DNA from: Flavobacteriaceae bacterium MAR_2009_75
GTDB taxonomy: Bacteria; Bacteroidota; Bacteroidia; Flavobacteriales; Flavobacteriaceae
DNA length: 64,000 nucleotides
Assembly: GCA_002813285.1 (NCBI GenBank)
Contig: PHTZ01000001.1
Span: 1,014,501-1,078,500, forward strand
Reading direction: 5' to 3'
Below, piece by piece: positions 34,761 to 43,114 of the stretch. The position numbers were made by a program, and so were the translations under genes. How positions within the stretch are numbered: position 1 is the first letter of the stretch; each line of letters begins with the position of its first letter. The notes under the pieces were generated by a model, which was given only the letters and a program-made list of their open reading frames with translations, searched no databases and was not told where the DNA came from.

Positions 34761-36305
34761 CTAAACATTAGAAGCCGATTCCTGCTCCAAATTAGCTACA
34801 AATTCTTCCCACTCTTTAAATTTCTCTTCTCCCATCACCCGTTCCATTTTCACTTGGCCGCCTTTCTTCTTGTTTCGACCGTTCCATTCAGAAAAAGCTA
34901 TGGGTTTTACGGTGGTCACCCGCACACCTTCCAAAGCTTTTGACCGAGCGACCTTGTAGTTCTTATTGGCTTGCTTTAAAAATTCGTCAAGTGCTTCTGC
35001 CAGTTTATCATCTTGCTTTGAATCTTCTGTACCCAAATACCAGCAATGATAAAAATCATCGTCTATTCTATTGGCGCAAAGTGTATACTCAGGAATTTTT
35101 ATCGAAAATTTTTCCTCTAAATGTTGAACGGCATCATCCATCTTATTTACAGAAAGTTGAGACCCGACCGTATTGAGAAAAAACTTGGTTCTTCCCGTAA
35201 TTTTTATTTCGGCCCGTTCAATATCAGTGAATTCAATCGTATCTCCAATAATATACCTCCAAGCCCCAGAGACTGTAGAAATTATCAAAACATAGTCTTG
35301 GTCTTTCTCTACTTCGGATAATCGTAGTGCAGGAGCATCATCAATAAGCGAACCGTCTTGTTCGATATATTCCGGTTTAAAAGGAACAAATTCAAAATAG
35401 ATGCCTCCGTTAGTTACCAACTGCATGGCCGATGTTTGGGGCCGCGCCTGAAATGCCACAAACCCCTCGGAAGCAAGATACGTATCTATGACCGTAATAG
35501 GTTTACCGAGTAAGGCATTGAAACTCTTCTTGTACGGCCCAAAAGCGACACCGCCTGAGGTGTACACCTGAAGATTCGGCCAAATTTCATGTATGTGGTT
35601 CAAATTATGGTAATCTATGACCTTTTGAAGCATTAATTCCATCCATGATGGTATGCCGCTTAAGGCACCAATATCCCAATTTTGAGCTTCTTCGGCTATT
35701 TTTTGTACACGCTCGTCCCAATCACCTATTTCCGCAATATCTTCTCCCGGCTTATAATAGCCCCGAAACCATGTTGGAATATTGCTTGCGCTAATACCAC
35801 TAATCTCACCCTCTTGATGACCATCTACCTTTTCTAAGTCGGTAGAACTACCCAACATCAAAATACCTTTCTCAAAAAAATCGGCCGGTAAGTCAAAATT
35901 ACTTAAGGCATATACTTGCTCGATACCAGCATCACGAATAGAGGTAATCATATCATCGGTTACGGGAATTCGCTTACTACTATTACCCGTGGTGCCTGAA
36001 CTTAAGGCAAAGTAATCAGGTGTGCCGGGCCAAGTAACATCGGTCTTGTCTTCGTGAAGATTCGACCACCATTCTTCATTCATTTTGTTATAATCATGAT
36101 AAGGTATCGAACTGGAAAATATTTTGCCCCTATCATCGGATTCCAATATTTTCTCAAAGCCATAATGTTTTCCGAAGGCGGTATCCTGCGCCTTGGTCAA
36201 TAGTTTTTCAAGAACTTCATTTTGTTCTTCGACCGGATTTCGTTCACCTGAGAGTTTATCTCTAACGTCTATAAAGCCTTTAATAATATTTCCTATAATG
36301 GGCAT
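34761..36305 (-). CDS. GH3-family acyl-adenylate/amide-forming enzyme
   Basis: A 514-residue protein of the GH3 family, the ATP-dependent acyl-amido synthetases best known from plants and also present in Bacteroidota. The ATP-binding P-loop-like motif is FALSSGTTGNSSKRIPV (near residue 95-112). Other blocks are VYTSGGVAFGPYKKSF, IDTYLASEGFVAFQ and GDTIEFT. The C-terminal domain contains SEWNGRNKKKGGQVKMERV. Substrate in bacteria is unknown. It stands alone upstream of no partner; the next gene on the strand upstream is a sulfatase, 86 bp away. Confidence 0.9.
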   Translation of the reverse strand: MPIIGNIIKGFIDVRDKLSGERNPVEEQNEVLEKLLTKAQDTAFGKHYGFEKILESDDRGKIFSSSIPYHDYNKMNEEWWSNLHEDKTDVTWPGTPDYFALSSGTTGNSSKRIPVTDDMITSIRDAGIEQVYALSNFDLPADFFEKGILMLGSSTDLEKVDGHQEGEISGISASNIPTWFRGYYKPGEDIAEIGDWDERVQKIAEEAQNWDIGALSGIPSWMELMLQKVIDYHNLNHIHEIWPNLQVYTSGGVAFGPYKKSFNALLGKPITVIDTYLASEGFVAFQARPQTSAMQLVTNGGIYFEFVPFKPEYIEQDGSLIDDAPALRLSEVEKDQDYVLIISTVSGAWRYIIGDTIEFTDIERAEIKITGRTKFFLNTVGSQLSVNKMDDAVQHLEEKFSIKIPEYTLCANRIDDDFYHCWYLGTEDSKQDDKLAEALDEFLKQANKNYKVARSKALEGVRVTTVKPIAFSEWNGRNKKKGGQVKMERVMGEEKFKEWEEFVANLEQESASNV

Positions 36306-36317
36306 GGTTTTTTTTTA

Positions 36318-36325
36318 CAAAATTA
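36318..36325 (-). promoter_or_regulatory. -7 box of the GH3 gene
   Basis: TAATTTTG on the minus strand, a perfect TAnnTTTG match 12 nt before the ATG. It implies a leader of only about five to seven nucleotides. Confidence 0.4.
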
Positions 36326-36391
36326 AACCAGCGCTCCACTGAAGAAGTGCTACATAGATGGGGACTTTAGCTCAGAAGTGAAAATTTTATC

Positions 36392-37939
36392 TTATTCCTC
36401 AATTTCTTTACTTAAAATATTAACCGGATAAGGTACTTTTTCGTCCGTAGCCTTTAGAATAGGCATTTGAGCATCTACATCTTTTAAATAGTCAGATAGA
36501 TTCTGGGCCAACTCATTAGTTTTTAAAGTATCGACCTTTACCAAATTTTTGGTTTCCCCAATATCCTCTTTGAGGTTGAACAGTTCCATCTCTTGACTCG
36601 CATGGTAGTAAATTAACTTATAATCATCTTTTCGAATGGCGCTTGCCGCGCCAATACCTGGCCCTGATGGACCCCATTCGTTAGGGTAATGCCATACTAA
36701 AGGCCTTACCCCCTCATATTCTTTTTCACCTTTAAGTACCGAGACAAAACTTTGCCCATCGACCTTTTGAACCGTATTCAAACTATCGATGCCAGCCATC
36801 TCTAAAATCGACGGGTAAAAATCTTCTATAATAACTTGATAACTAGAAGTACTATTTGGTTCAATCTTGTCAGGCCATTTAACCAACATAGGCTCTCGAA
36901 TGCCGCCCTCTCTCATTGAACCTTTACCACTTGACAAGGGCATATTGTGAGTATGTGGTTCACCTCCTCGTGCATGTGCACTTAGTCCGCCATTATCTGA
37001 CATAAATAGAACCACGGTATTTTCTGAAATTTCCTTTTCATCTAAATATTTCATTATATCGCCCAAACTTTTATCCATGCCCTCGACCATAGATGCATAT
37101 CTTGCCTCAATACTATCCAATCCTTTCTCAAGATATTTCTGAACGAACCGCTCATCGCCCATAATCGGGGTATGCACGGCGTAGTGCGACATATACAAGA
37201 AAAATGGCTGTTGTGTGCCAGCAACGGAATCTAGAGATTTTAGTGCTTCTTGTGTTATAGCTTCCGTTAGAAAAATATCCTTTCCGTGGTATTCTTCCAA
37301 GCCGGGTACCGCCCAAATCTCTTTCCCTTTCTTGCCGTTACCGAAATTCTCAGTGCCCATGTAACTTTCCGGGGCACCGGCGGCATGGCCGGCAATATTA
37401 ATATCAAAACCCAAATTCAAAGGATTTTCACCGGGCGTACCAATGGCGCCTAAATGAGCTTTACCCGCATGAACTGTGTAATAGCCTATATCATGCAATG
37501 CCTGAGGCAAAGGCATGGCATGCACACTTTTAGGGTCACCTGCTACAGGGCTTAATCCATTTACATTCCATTTCGGAAACTTTAATGAATCATGGTTTTT
37601 CTCCATAGGTTGAATCGAATCTTTACGGAGCGTCCAATTTGTTACCCGATGCCTGGCGGCATTCATTCCCGTCATTAAGCTAACTCTTGTTGGAGAACAG
37701 ACGGGTGTGGCATAGGCTTGAGTAAACTTCATGCCCTGTGCCGCCAACTTTTCCATATTTGGGGTATGGTAACGGTCGTTGAAAGGTGTGCGCTCAGAAT
37801 AAAAAGGTACCGAAGTATCTTGCCAGCCCATATCGTCTACTAAAAACAAGACAATATTGGGCGGCACCTCTTCAACTTCTTCCGATTCACAGGAACTTAA
37901 AAGCATTGCTATCGCACCAAGTAATATAAATTTATACAT
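36392..37939 (-). CDS. lipoprotein sulfatase (S1 family)
   Basis: A 515-residue type I sulfatase that removes sulfate esters. A lipobox (MLLSSC, Cys17) anchors it in an envelope membrane. The formylglycine motif is CSPTR (Cys81) in PVCSPTRVSLMTG; the metal-binding DD pair is at the start of the fold (FLVDDMGW). The other active-site block is FMSDNGG. It needs an FGly-forming enzyme (anSME or FGE), not present in the window. It is 12 bp downstream of the second sulfatase gene, so the two form an operon, likely acting on a sulfated polysaccharide although no PUL genes adjoin. Confidence 0.93.
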   Translation of the reverse strand: MYKFILLGAIAMLLSSCESEEVEEVPPNIVLFLVDDMGWQDTSVPFYSERTPFNDRYHTPNMEKLAAQGMKFTQAYATPVCSPTRVSLMTGMNAARHRVTNWTLRKDSIQPMEKNHDSLKFPKWNVNGLSPVAGDPKSVHAMPLPQALHDIGYYTVHAGKAHLGAIGTPGENPLNLGFDINIAGHAAGAPESYMGTENFGNGKKGKEIWAVPGLEEYHGKDIFLTEAITQEALKSLDSVAGTQQPFFLYMSHYAVHTPIMGDERFVQKYLEKGLDSIEARYASMVEGMDKSLGDIMKYLDEKEISENTVVLFMSDNGGLSAHARGGEPHTHNMPLSSGKGSMREGGIREPMLVKWPDKIEPNSTSSYQVIIEDFYPSILEMAGIDSLNTVQKVDGQSFVSVLKGEKEYEGVRPLVWHYPNEWGPSGPGIGAASAIRKDDYKLIYYHASQEMELFNLKEDIGETKNLVKVDTLKTNELAQNLSDYLKDVDAQMPILKATDEKVPYPVNILSKEIEE

Positions 37940-37951
37940 AATCTATTCGTC

Positions 37952-39544
37952 TTATTTTGATAGAACGACTTCTCTTTGCTGCCAAGTTTTACCTTGGAGG
38001 TTTAAATCTGAATTTTCTTGTTTTTTACCTGGTGTACTTCTACCATTATCGACATAAGACACCAACAAAGATTTTAGTTCTTCAACCTTTTCAGGATGCT
38101 GGGCATATAAATTCTGCTTTTCTTCCGGGTCGGCAGATAAATCATAAAGTTGCACTGGAGAGAGCTTTTCTATGCCCTCTGAATTGGGTTTGGGGGTACT
38201 CCAACCTCCAGAACCCGGGCAAAGAATCAATTTGAATTCATCTTTTCGAATCGCGAAACTTCCGTTTATTGAATGGTGAACCGTAGCCTCTCTGAGATAT
38301 TCGGTTTCCCCACGATTCAAGAATAAAGGCAGCATCGAAAAACTGTCTTCACCTTCATTGTCATTTAACCGTATTCCTGCAATATCGGCAGCAGTGGCCA
38401 TAAAATCGGTAGTGCATATAGTTTTGTCAGAAACTGAACTCGCTTCTATTTCCCTCGGCCATTTGACTATAAATGGCACCCGATGGCCCCCTTCGTAAAT
38501 ATCGGCTTTGTGGCCACGATACCCACCGCTCGGGTGATGTTTTTTTTCCGCTAATAATTCGAAATTTGCCTGTGGAGAGCACCCATTATCACTAGTGAAA
38601 ATTACTATAGTATTTTCCGCTAGGCCTTCTTTTTCAATAGTGGAAACCAATTGTCCAACATAATCATCAACCATCATTACAAAATCGGCATAGGGGTTCA
38701 AATCACTTTTACCCAACCATTCTTTAATGGGTAGAATTGGAGTGTGTGGCGACGGTAATGCCAAATACAGAAAGAATGATTTATCTTCTTTTGACCGGTC
38801 TTCAACATAATCGATTGCCTTTCTGAAAAAATTCGGGGTAACATCATCGTGTACAAAATCAGCCGCCGTAGGCCCTTCTCGCCACCAGGTATATTTTCCT
38901 TTATCAACGGTAATCGTATCTACGGCAGCTGTAACCTTACCATTTTCGACATATACATAAGGCGCCATGTCCAAAGAGCCAGAATGTCCATAAGAATAAT
39001 CAAAACCCAAGTCTTGAGGCCCATTGGTAATCGGTTTTGTGAAGTCAAGATTGTCAAAATCACTAGCATCCCAACCTTCACCCTCAATTAGGGTACTATC
39101 TTTTACGGCCCAATCCCAACCGAGATGCCACTTTCCAATAAATGCCGTATGATAATCCGCCTTTTTCAAGACCGAGGCGACTGTACTTCTTTCCGTTGGA
39201 ATTAAGGCTTTCGATTTTCCTGTGAGCACTCCACTTTTTAACGGACTTCGCCAATTATAGCGCCCTGTTAATATACCATACCTGGTCGGTGTACAGACCG
39301 CTGAAGAAGTATGGGCATCGGTGAATTTCATTCCATTTGCCGCTAACTTATCAATATGCGGGGTCGGTATTTTACCTTTGGTGTTGAATGCGGCAATATC
39401 ACCGTAACCAAGGTCATCGGTAAGTATGTAAATAATGTTCGGTGATTTCTCAACAATTTCAGCCGGTTCTTCTTTCTGTTCTTTGCAGGATATGAAAATA
39501 GTCGAGAAAAGAATGAAGTAAATTTTGAGTTGGTGGGTTAACAT
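37952..39544 (-). CDS. lipoprotein arylsulfatase-type sulfatase
   Basis: A 530-residue type I sulfatase with lipobox Cys20 (TIFISC) and the formylglycine motif CTPTR at Cys84 (SAVCTPTRYGILTGRYNWR). Metal residues are in ILTDDLGYGD and TSDNGC; GKWHLGW matches the conserved sulfatase block. The start at 39544 (MLTHQLKIYF) is preferred to an ATG at 39622, which would put 26 non-signal residues before the lipoprotein signal. It is the first gene of the two-sulfatase operon. The closest relatives are probably S1_15-like arylsulfatases, stated with low confidence. Confidence 0.93.
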   Translation of the reverse strand: MLTHQLKIYFILFSTIFISCKEQKEEPAEIVEKSPNIIYILTDDLGYGDIAAFNTKGKIPTPHIDKLAANGMKFTDAHTSSAVCTPTRYGILTGRYNWRSPLKSGVLTGKSKALIPTERSTVASVLKKADYHTAFIGKWHLGWDWAVKDSTLIEGEGWDASDFDNLDFTKPITNGPQDLGFDYSYGHSGSLDMAPYVYVENGKVTAAVDTITVDKGKYTWWREGPTAADFVHDDVTPNFFRKAIDYVEDRSKEDKSFFLYLALPSPHTPILPIKEWLGKSDLNPYADFVMMVDDYVGQLVSTIEKEGLAENTIVIFTSDNGCSPQANFELLAEKKHHPSGGYRGHKADIYEGGHRVPFIVKWPREIEASSVSDKTICTTDFMATAADIAGIRLNDNEGEDSFSMLPLFLNRGETEYLREATVHHSINGSFAIRKDEFKLILCPGSGGWSTPKPNSEGIEKLSPVQLYDLSADPEEKQNLYAQHPEKVEELKSLLVSYVDNGRSTPGKKQENSDLNLQGKTWQQREVVLSK

Positions 39545-39631
39545 TGGTTTCGGCTTTTGGTTTGTATACCATTTAAATGGGCACTGGTTAAAAATACATA
39601 ATCGACGGTATTTCTTTGACAAACCAATGAC

Positions 39632-39639
39632 TATTTTTG
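39632..39639 (+). promoter_or_regulatory. -7 box of the exonuclease/GIY-YIG gene
   Basis: TATTTTTG, a perfect TAnnTTTG match 52 bp before the predicted TTG start. A TTG triplet lies 13 bp upstream, closer than the usual 19-21. Confidence 0.45.
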
Positions 39640-39691
39640 CAATAGAAGAACTTTAAACTAAATTTAAGTTCTAAGAAAAATAATTCAACTA

Positions 39692-41077
39692 TTGTACTGC
39701 ATCGTTGACATAGAAACCACCGGAAATAGCATCAAAGGAAATAAGATTACCGAAATATCTATTTTTAAATATGACGGTTATGAAATTGTTGATGAATTTA
39801 CGTCGTTGGTCAATCCACATTGTGAAATACCTTATTTCATTACCCGGTTGACAGGAATCGATAATGAGATGGTTCGTGATGCCCCCTCCATTGATGAAAT
39901 CGCCCCTGAGATTTTGCGCATCACCGAGGGTACTATTTTCGTGGCTCATAGTGTCAACTTTGATTACAACATCATTAAAAATGAATTAAAAGAAATCGGC
40001 AACGAGTTTATCAGAAAGAAATTATGTACCGTTCGGCTCTCACGAAAATTGTTGCCCGGTTATCATTCCTATAGTCTAGGCAAACTCTGCTCTTCGTTAG
40101 AAATTCCGTTGACCGATAGACACAGGGCCCGAGGCGATGCCCATGCCACTACCCTGCTGTTTCAAAAATTATTGCGAACAGATGGTGCCGAGCAAGTTTT
40201 CAAGACTTTTTTGAACGCACGCTCTCAAGAGGCTACATTGCCTGCCGCATTGCCCCGTGATGCTTTTGAACGGTTGCCCAATAAACCGGGGGTATATTAT
40301 TTTAAGAATAACAAAGGCAAGATTATTTATGTGGGCAAAGCTGTGGATCTCAAAAAAAGAGTGCTTAGCCATTTTTATGATAAATCGAACAAAGAGGTTC
40401 GCATGTGTGCCGAAACGGCGGATATAGACTTTGAACTCTCTGGTAATGAACTTGTGGCTCTCTTGATGGAATCATCGGCAATTAAACATCATTATCCCGA
40501 GCATAACCGAGCACAAAAGCGAAAAATACAACCTTACGGCATTTTTAGTTATGAAGATCGCAAAGGCATTAAACATCTTGCTTATAATAAGCTGAAAATG
40601 GCCCCGAATGCATTCTCGGTTTTATATAGCCCGACCACTTGCAGATTGTTTTTGGAAGAAATTTGCAAAGTCTATCGACTTTGCCCCAAATACTGCCATC
40701 TACAGGATAATGTAAAAACCTGTTCGCATTATAGAATCAATGGGTGTGACGGTATTTGTGATGGTTCTGAAGATATTGGGCGCTACAATGCCAAAGTTAT
40801 CGAAGCCATTGAACAGGTCAATTCTGAAAGGGAAAATTTTATTATTCGTGAAAAGGGAAGACAACTTGGTGAAGAAGCCTTTATAATGGTTAAAAACAAT
40901 GCGTACATAGGCTACGGATTTATCGAAAAGGAAGTAACAATCAACAACCAAGAAGATCTTAACGCTTATTTGGTTGCTCAACCGAACACTCTTGAAACCG
41001 AAAGTATTATTCGATCATATGTTAGTAAGAATTCAAGAAAAGTTATCAATTTGAAAGAGGAAATTTGGGAAGTTTAA
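39692..41077 (+). CDS. DnaQ-like exonuclease fused to a GIY-YIG nuclease domain
   Basis: A 461-residue protein. An N-terminal DEDDh 3'-5' exonuclease (residues 1-165) carries Exo I VDIETTG, Exo II VAHSVNFD and Exo III HRARGDAHAT. A UvrC/Cho-like GIY-YIG domain (about 200-285) carries PGVYYFKNNKGKIIYVGKA, DLKKR and the later Glu and Asn residues. The C-terminal part is unassigned and Cys-containing (CPKYCHLQDNVKTC, GCDGICDG). Comparable DnaQ-UvrC fusions are known, notably in Actinobacteria; a DNA-repair role is inferred. The start is a TTG: the frame has a stop at 39665-39667 and no ATG before the conserved YCIVDIETTG. Confidence 0.9.
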   Translation: MYCIVDIETTGNSIKGNKITEISIFKYDGYEIVDEFTSLVNPHCEIPYFITRLTGIDNEMVRDAPSIDEIAPEILRITEGTIFVAHSVNFDYNIIKNELKEIGNEFIRKKLCTVRLSRKLLPGYHSYSLGKLCSSLEIPLTDRHRARGDAHATTLLFQKLLRTDGAEQVFKTFLNARSQEATLPAALPRDAFERLPNKPGVYYFKNNKGKIIYVGKAVDLKKRVLSHFYDKSNKEVRMCAETADIDFELSGNELVALLMESSAIKHHYPEHNRAQKRKIQPYGIFSYEDRKGIKHLAYNKLKMAPNAFSVLYSPTTCRLFLEEICKVYRLCPKYCHLQDNVKTCSHYRINGCDGICDGSEDIGRYNAKVIEAIEQVNSERENFIIREKGRQLGEEAFIMVKNNAYIGYGFIEKEVTINNQEDLNAYLVAQPNTLETESIIRSYVSKNSRKVINLKEEIWEV

Positions 41078-41080
41078 TCG

Positions 41081-41176
41081 TTATTTTTTCATCTGCCTGT
41101 ACATTCTTATCACAAGAAACATCCACACTACAAAAATGAAGCCTACTAAAACTGAGTATAGAAGAAGGTAATCCAT
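41081..41176 (-). CDS. candidate 31-residue single-TM microprotein
   Basis: ATG at 41176-41174 opens a frame MDYLLLYSVLVGFIFVVWMF (31 residues in all, ending MYRQMKK) that is one transmembrane helix plus a basic tail. It stops 4 bp beyond the stop codon of the convergent exonuclease gene. No homology can be claimed. The clean hydrophobic helix with a positive C-terminus and a proper ATG make it better than a chance frame. Confidence 0.4.
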   Translation of the reverse strand: MDYLLLYSVLVGFIFVVWMFLVIRMYRQMKK

Positions 41177-41622
41177 CACTTTTGGTATATGAGATATTTC
41201 ATTAGAATAAAACTGGTCGGTTAAAATGCTTTATATAGAATCTTGAAATTTGATGTCATCAGAAAAGATGCCTTACAAATTATAATTGAACAAGAAACTT
41301 AAGCATCATTGTAAATAACAGAATACCAATATATTTAGGAGAACCAAAATATATATCGTCTTAAATTTCCTACTTAAGATAATAAAATATTTCTTAAAAT
41401 AAGATGATTTATTGTGTTTTCCTTAACATAAGCGAAATTGTCAATAAAATGCTTCTTGAAGTGCTTCATTCGCAAAATAAATTGACTTATTAAGTATTAT
41501 TTCAAACACGTAAATACTTCAATCTTAATTTTTTACGCAGAAAATGAAATATATCTTTTAATTTAAACCCTAGCTGATACAAATAGTTAAGATAAAATGT
41601 CTTCTATGAGCACATTTTGAAA
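41177..41622. other. AT-rich intergenic region
   Basis: 446 bp with no recognisable gene, repeat, terminator or promoter box. It follows the dioxygenase-rhodanese gene (minus strand) and must hold its transcript end. Nothing else is seen. Confidence 0.45.
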
Positions 41623-43032
41623 TTATAATGTAGTCGGACAGACATAATCGGTGACCGTTACACCTGATGATTTTAGAGAAGCAAAACCGCCATCTATATC
41701 AAATAAATTATGAATACCTCTACTTTTAAGAATTGAGGCTGCTATTACTGATCGATACCCCCCGGCGCAATGCACATAAAAATCTTTATTTCTAGGGAAC
41801 TCACTCATATAATTATTCAGGAAATCTAGGGGAGTATTAGTAGCTGTTTTTACATGCTCTGAAAGGTATTCGCTTTCTTTTCGAACGTCGAATACGGGTA
41901 CAGAGTCATTCTCGATTCTCTTCTTTACCTCATCAGCTGATAGTGTAGTTATCGTATCAAAATCTTTCCCCGCTTCTTTCCAAGCTTCAAAACCACCTTT
42001 TAAATATCCTATGGTACCATCAAAACCAACTCTTGACAAGCGGGTAACCGCTTCTTCTTCTTTTCCTTTTGGGCAAACTAATAAAAGTGGTTGTTGGGTA
42101 TCGGCAATAAGTGCACCTACCCAAGGGGCAAAATCGCCATTCAAGCCAATAAAGATGGATCGGGGCACATGCCCTTCAATAAAATCTTTTTGATGTCTTA
42201 CGTCTAGAACTATAGCGCCCGTTTCATTAGCTATATTTTCAAAAGATTTGGGGTCTAAAGCCGTAGTTCCGCGAGTCAGAACATCACCAATATCTTCATA
42301 GCCCTCTTTGTTCATTTTTACGTTCAACGGAAAATATTTTGGTGGCGGCAAAAGCCCTTTAGTTACTTCAGCAACAAACTCTTCTTTGGTCATATCGGCA
42401 CGTAAAGCATAATTCATCTTCTTCTGATTGCCTAAGGTATCTACCGTTTCTTTCATCATATTCTTACCACAAGCCGACCCTGCACCATGCGCCGGGTAAA
42501 CCACCACTTCATCAGCTAAAGGCATTATTTTATTTCGAAGACTATCGTACAAAATGCCTGCAAGTTCATCTTGGGTCATATCGGCAGCTTTCTGCGCTAA
42601 ATCGGGGCGCCCCACATCTCCTAAGAACAAAGTATCGCCAGAAAATATGGCATGGTCTTTTCCTGATGCATCACGTAAGAGATACGTGGTACTCTCCATA
42701 GTATGACCTGGAGTGTGAAGCACATGAATGGTAATTTCACCCAGTTGAAAAACCTGCCCATCTTCTGCAATAATTGCATCAAAAGAGGGATTTGCATTGG
42801 GACCGTAGACAATAGGTGCACCCGTCTCTTTTGACAATGTTACATGACCACTTACGAAATCTGCATGAAAATGTGTTTCAAAAATAAACTTGATCTTTGC
42901 CTCATCAGCCTTTGCCCGTTTTATATAAGGCTCAATTTCACGCAAAGGATCGATAATCGCTACCTCTCCTTTACTTTCAATATAATAAGCCCCCTGTGCT
43001 AGGCACCCTGTATAAATCTGTTCTATTTTCAT
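41623..43032 (-). CDS. persulfide dioxygenase-like MBL protein with two rhodanese domains
   Basis: A 469-residue enzyme for sulfide/persulfide oxidation. The N-terminal metallo-beta-lactamase domain (1-240) carries THFHADFVSGH (His54, His56, Asp58), HTPGHT and FSGDTLFLGDVGRPDL, matching ETHE1-type persulfide dioxygenases. Two rhodanese domains follow: the first (about 260-355) with a cysteine in LLVCPKGKEEEA, the second (about 370-465) with HCAGGYRS. Such fusions oxidise glutathione- or low-molecular-weight persulfide to sulfite and transfer sulfane sulfur. A Crp/Fnr-like site and -7 box precede it. It is downstream of the SulP gene with 77 bp between. Confidence 0.93.
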   Translation of the reverse strand: MKIEQIYTGCLAQGAYYIESKGEVAIIDPLREIEPYIKRAKADEAKIKFIFETHFHADFVSGHVTLSKETGAPIVYGPNANPSFDAIIAEDGQVFQLGEITIHVLHTPGHTMESTTYLLRDASGKDHAIFSGDTLFLGDVGRPDLAQKAADMTQDELAGILYDSLRNKIMPLADEVVVYPAHGAGSACGKNMMKETVDTLGNQKKMNYALRADMTKEEFVAEVTKGLLPPPKYFPLNVKMNKEGYEDIGDVLTRGTTALDPKSFENIANETGAIVLDVRHQKDFIEGHVPRSIFIGLNGDFAPWVGALIADTQQPLLLVCPKGKEEEAVTRLSRVGFDGTIGYLKGGFEAWKEAGKDFDTITTLSADEVKKRIENDSVPVFDVRKESEYLSEHVKTATNTPLDFLNNYMSEFPRNKDFYVHCAGGYRSVIAASILKSRGIHNLFDIDGGFASLKSSGVTVTDYVCPTTL

Positions 43033-43069
43033 GGCAATTTTATTTATTCTTTAATACTATTCTCACTTA

Positions 43070-43077
43070 CAAAAGTA
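43070..43077 (-). promoter_or_regulatory. -7 box of the persulfide dioxygenase gene
   Basis: TACTTTTG on the minus strand, a perfect TAnnTTTG match 37 nt before the ATG and 21 bp downstream of the Crp/Fnr-type palindrome. There is no TTG -33 box at the usual distance; the palindrome sits in its place. Confidence 0.6.
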
Positions 43078-43098
43078 CCACTACCCTCTAGATTTTAA

Positions 43099-43114
43099 TG
43101 TAACCTAGGTTACC
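43099..43114. promoter_or_regulatory. Crp/Fnr-type operator upstream of the persulfide dioxygenase gene
   Basis: TGTAAC-CTAG-GTTACC; the core GTAACCTAGGTTAC is a perfect 14-bp palindrome. The centre is about 33 bp upstream of the -7 box centre, i.e. about -42 from the inferred start of transcription, the class II activator position. It overlaps the stop codon of the SulP gene (43110-43112). The same form occurs upstream of SulP at 44870-44885. Confidence 0.65.

Noticed and set aside
34492-34764. A 90-codon open frame on the plus strand between the aldo/keto reductase and GH3 genes
   Set aside because: It has no start codon until the last third, overlaps the GH3 stop on the other strand and shows no recognisable motif. 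Frames of this length occur by chance in a 64-kb AT-rich window.
39744-39949. Antisense frame near the exonuclease start
   Set aside because: Shadow of the exonuclease domain, with no domain or signal of its own.
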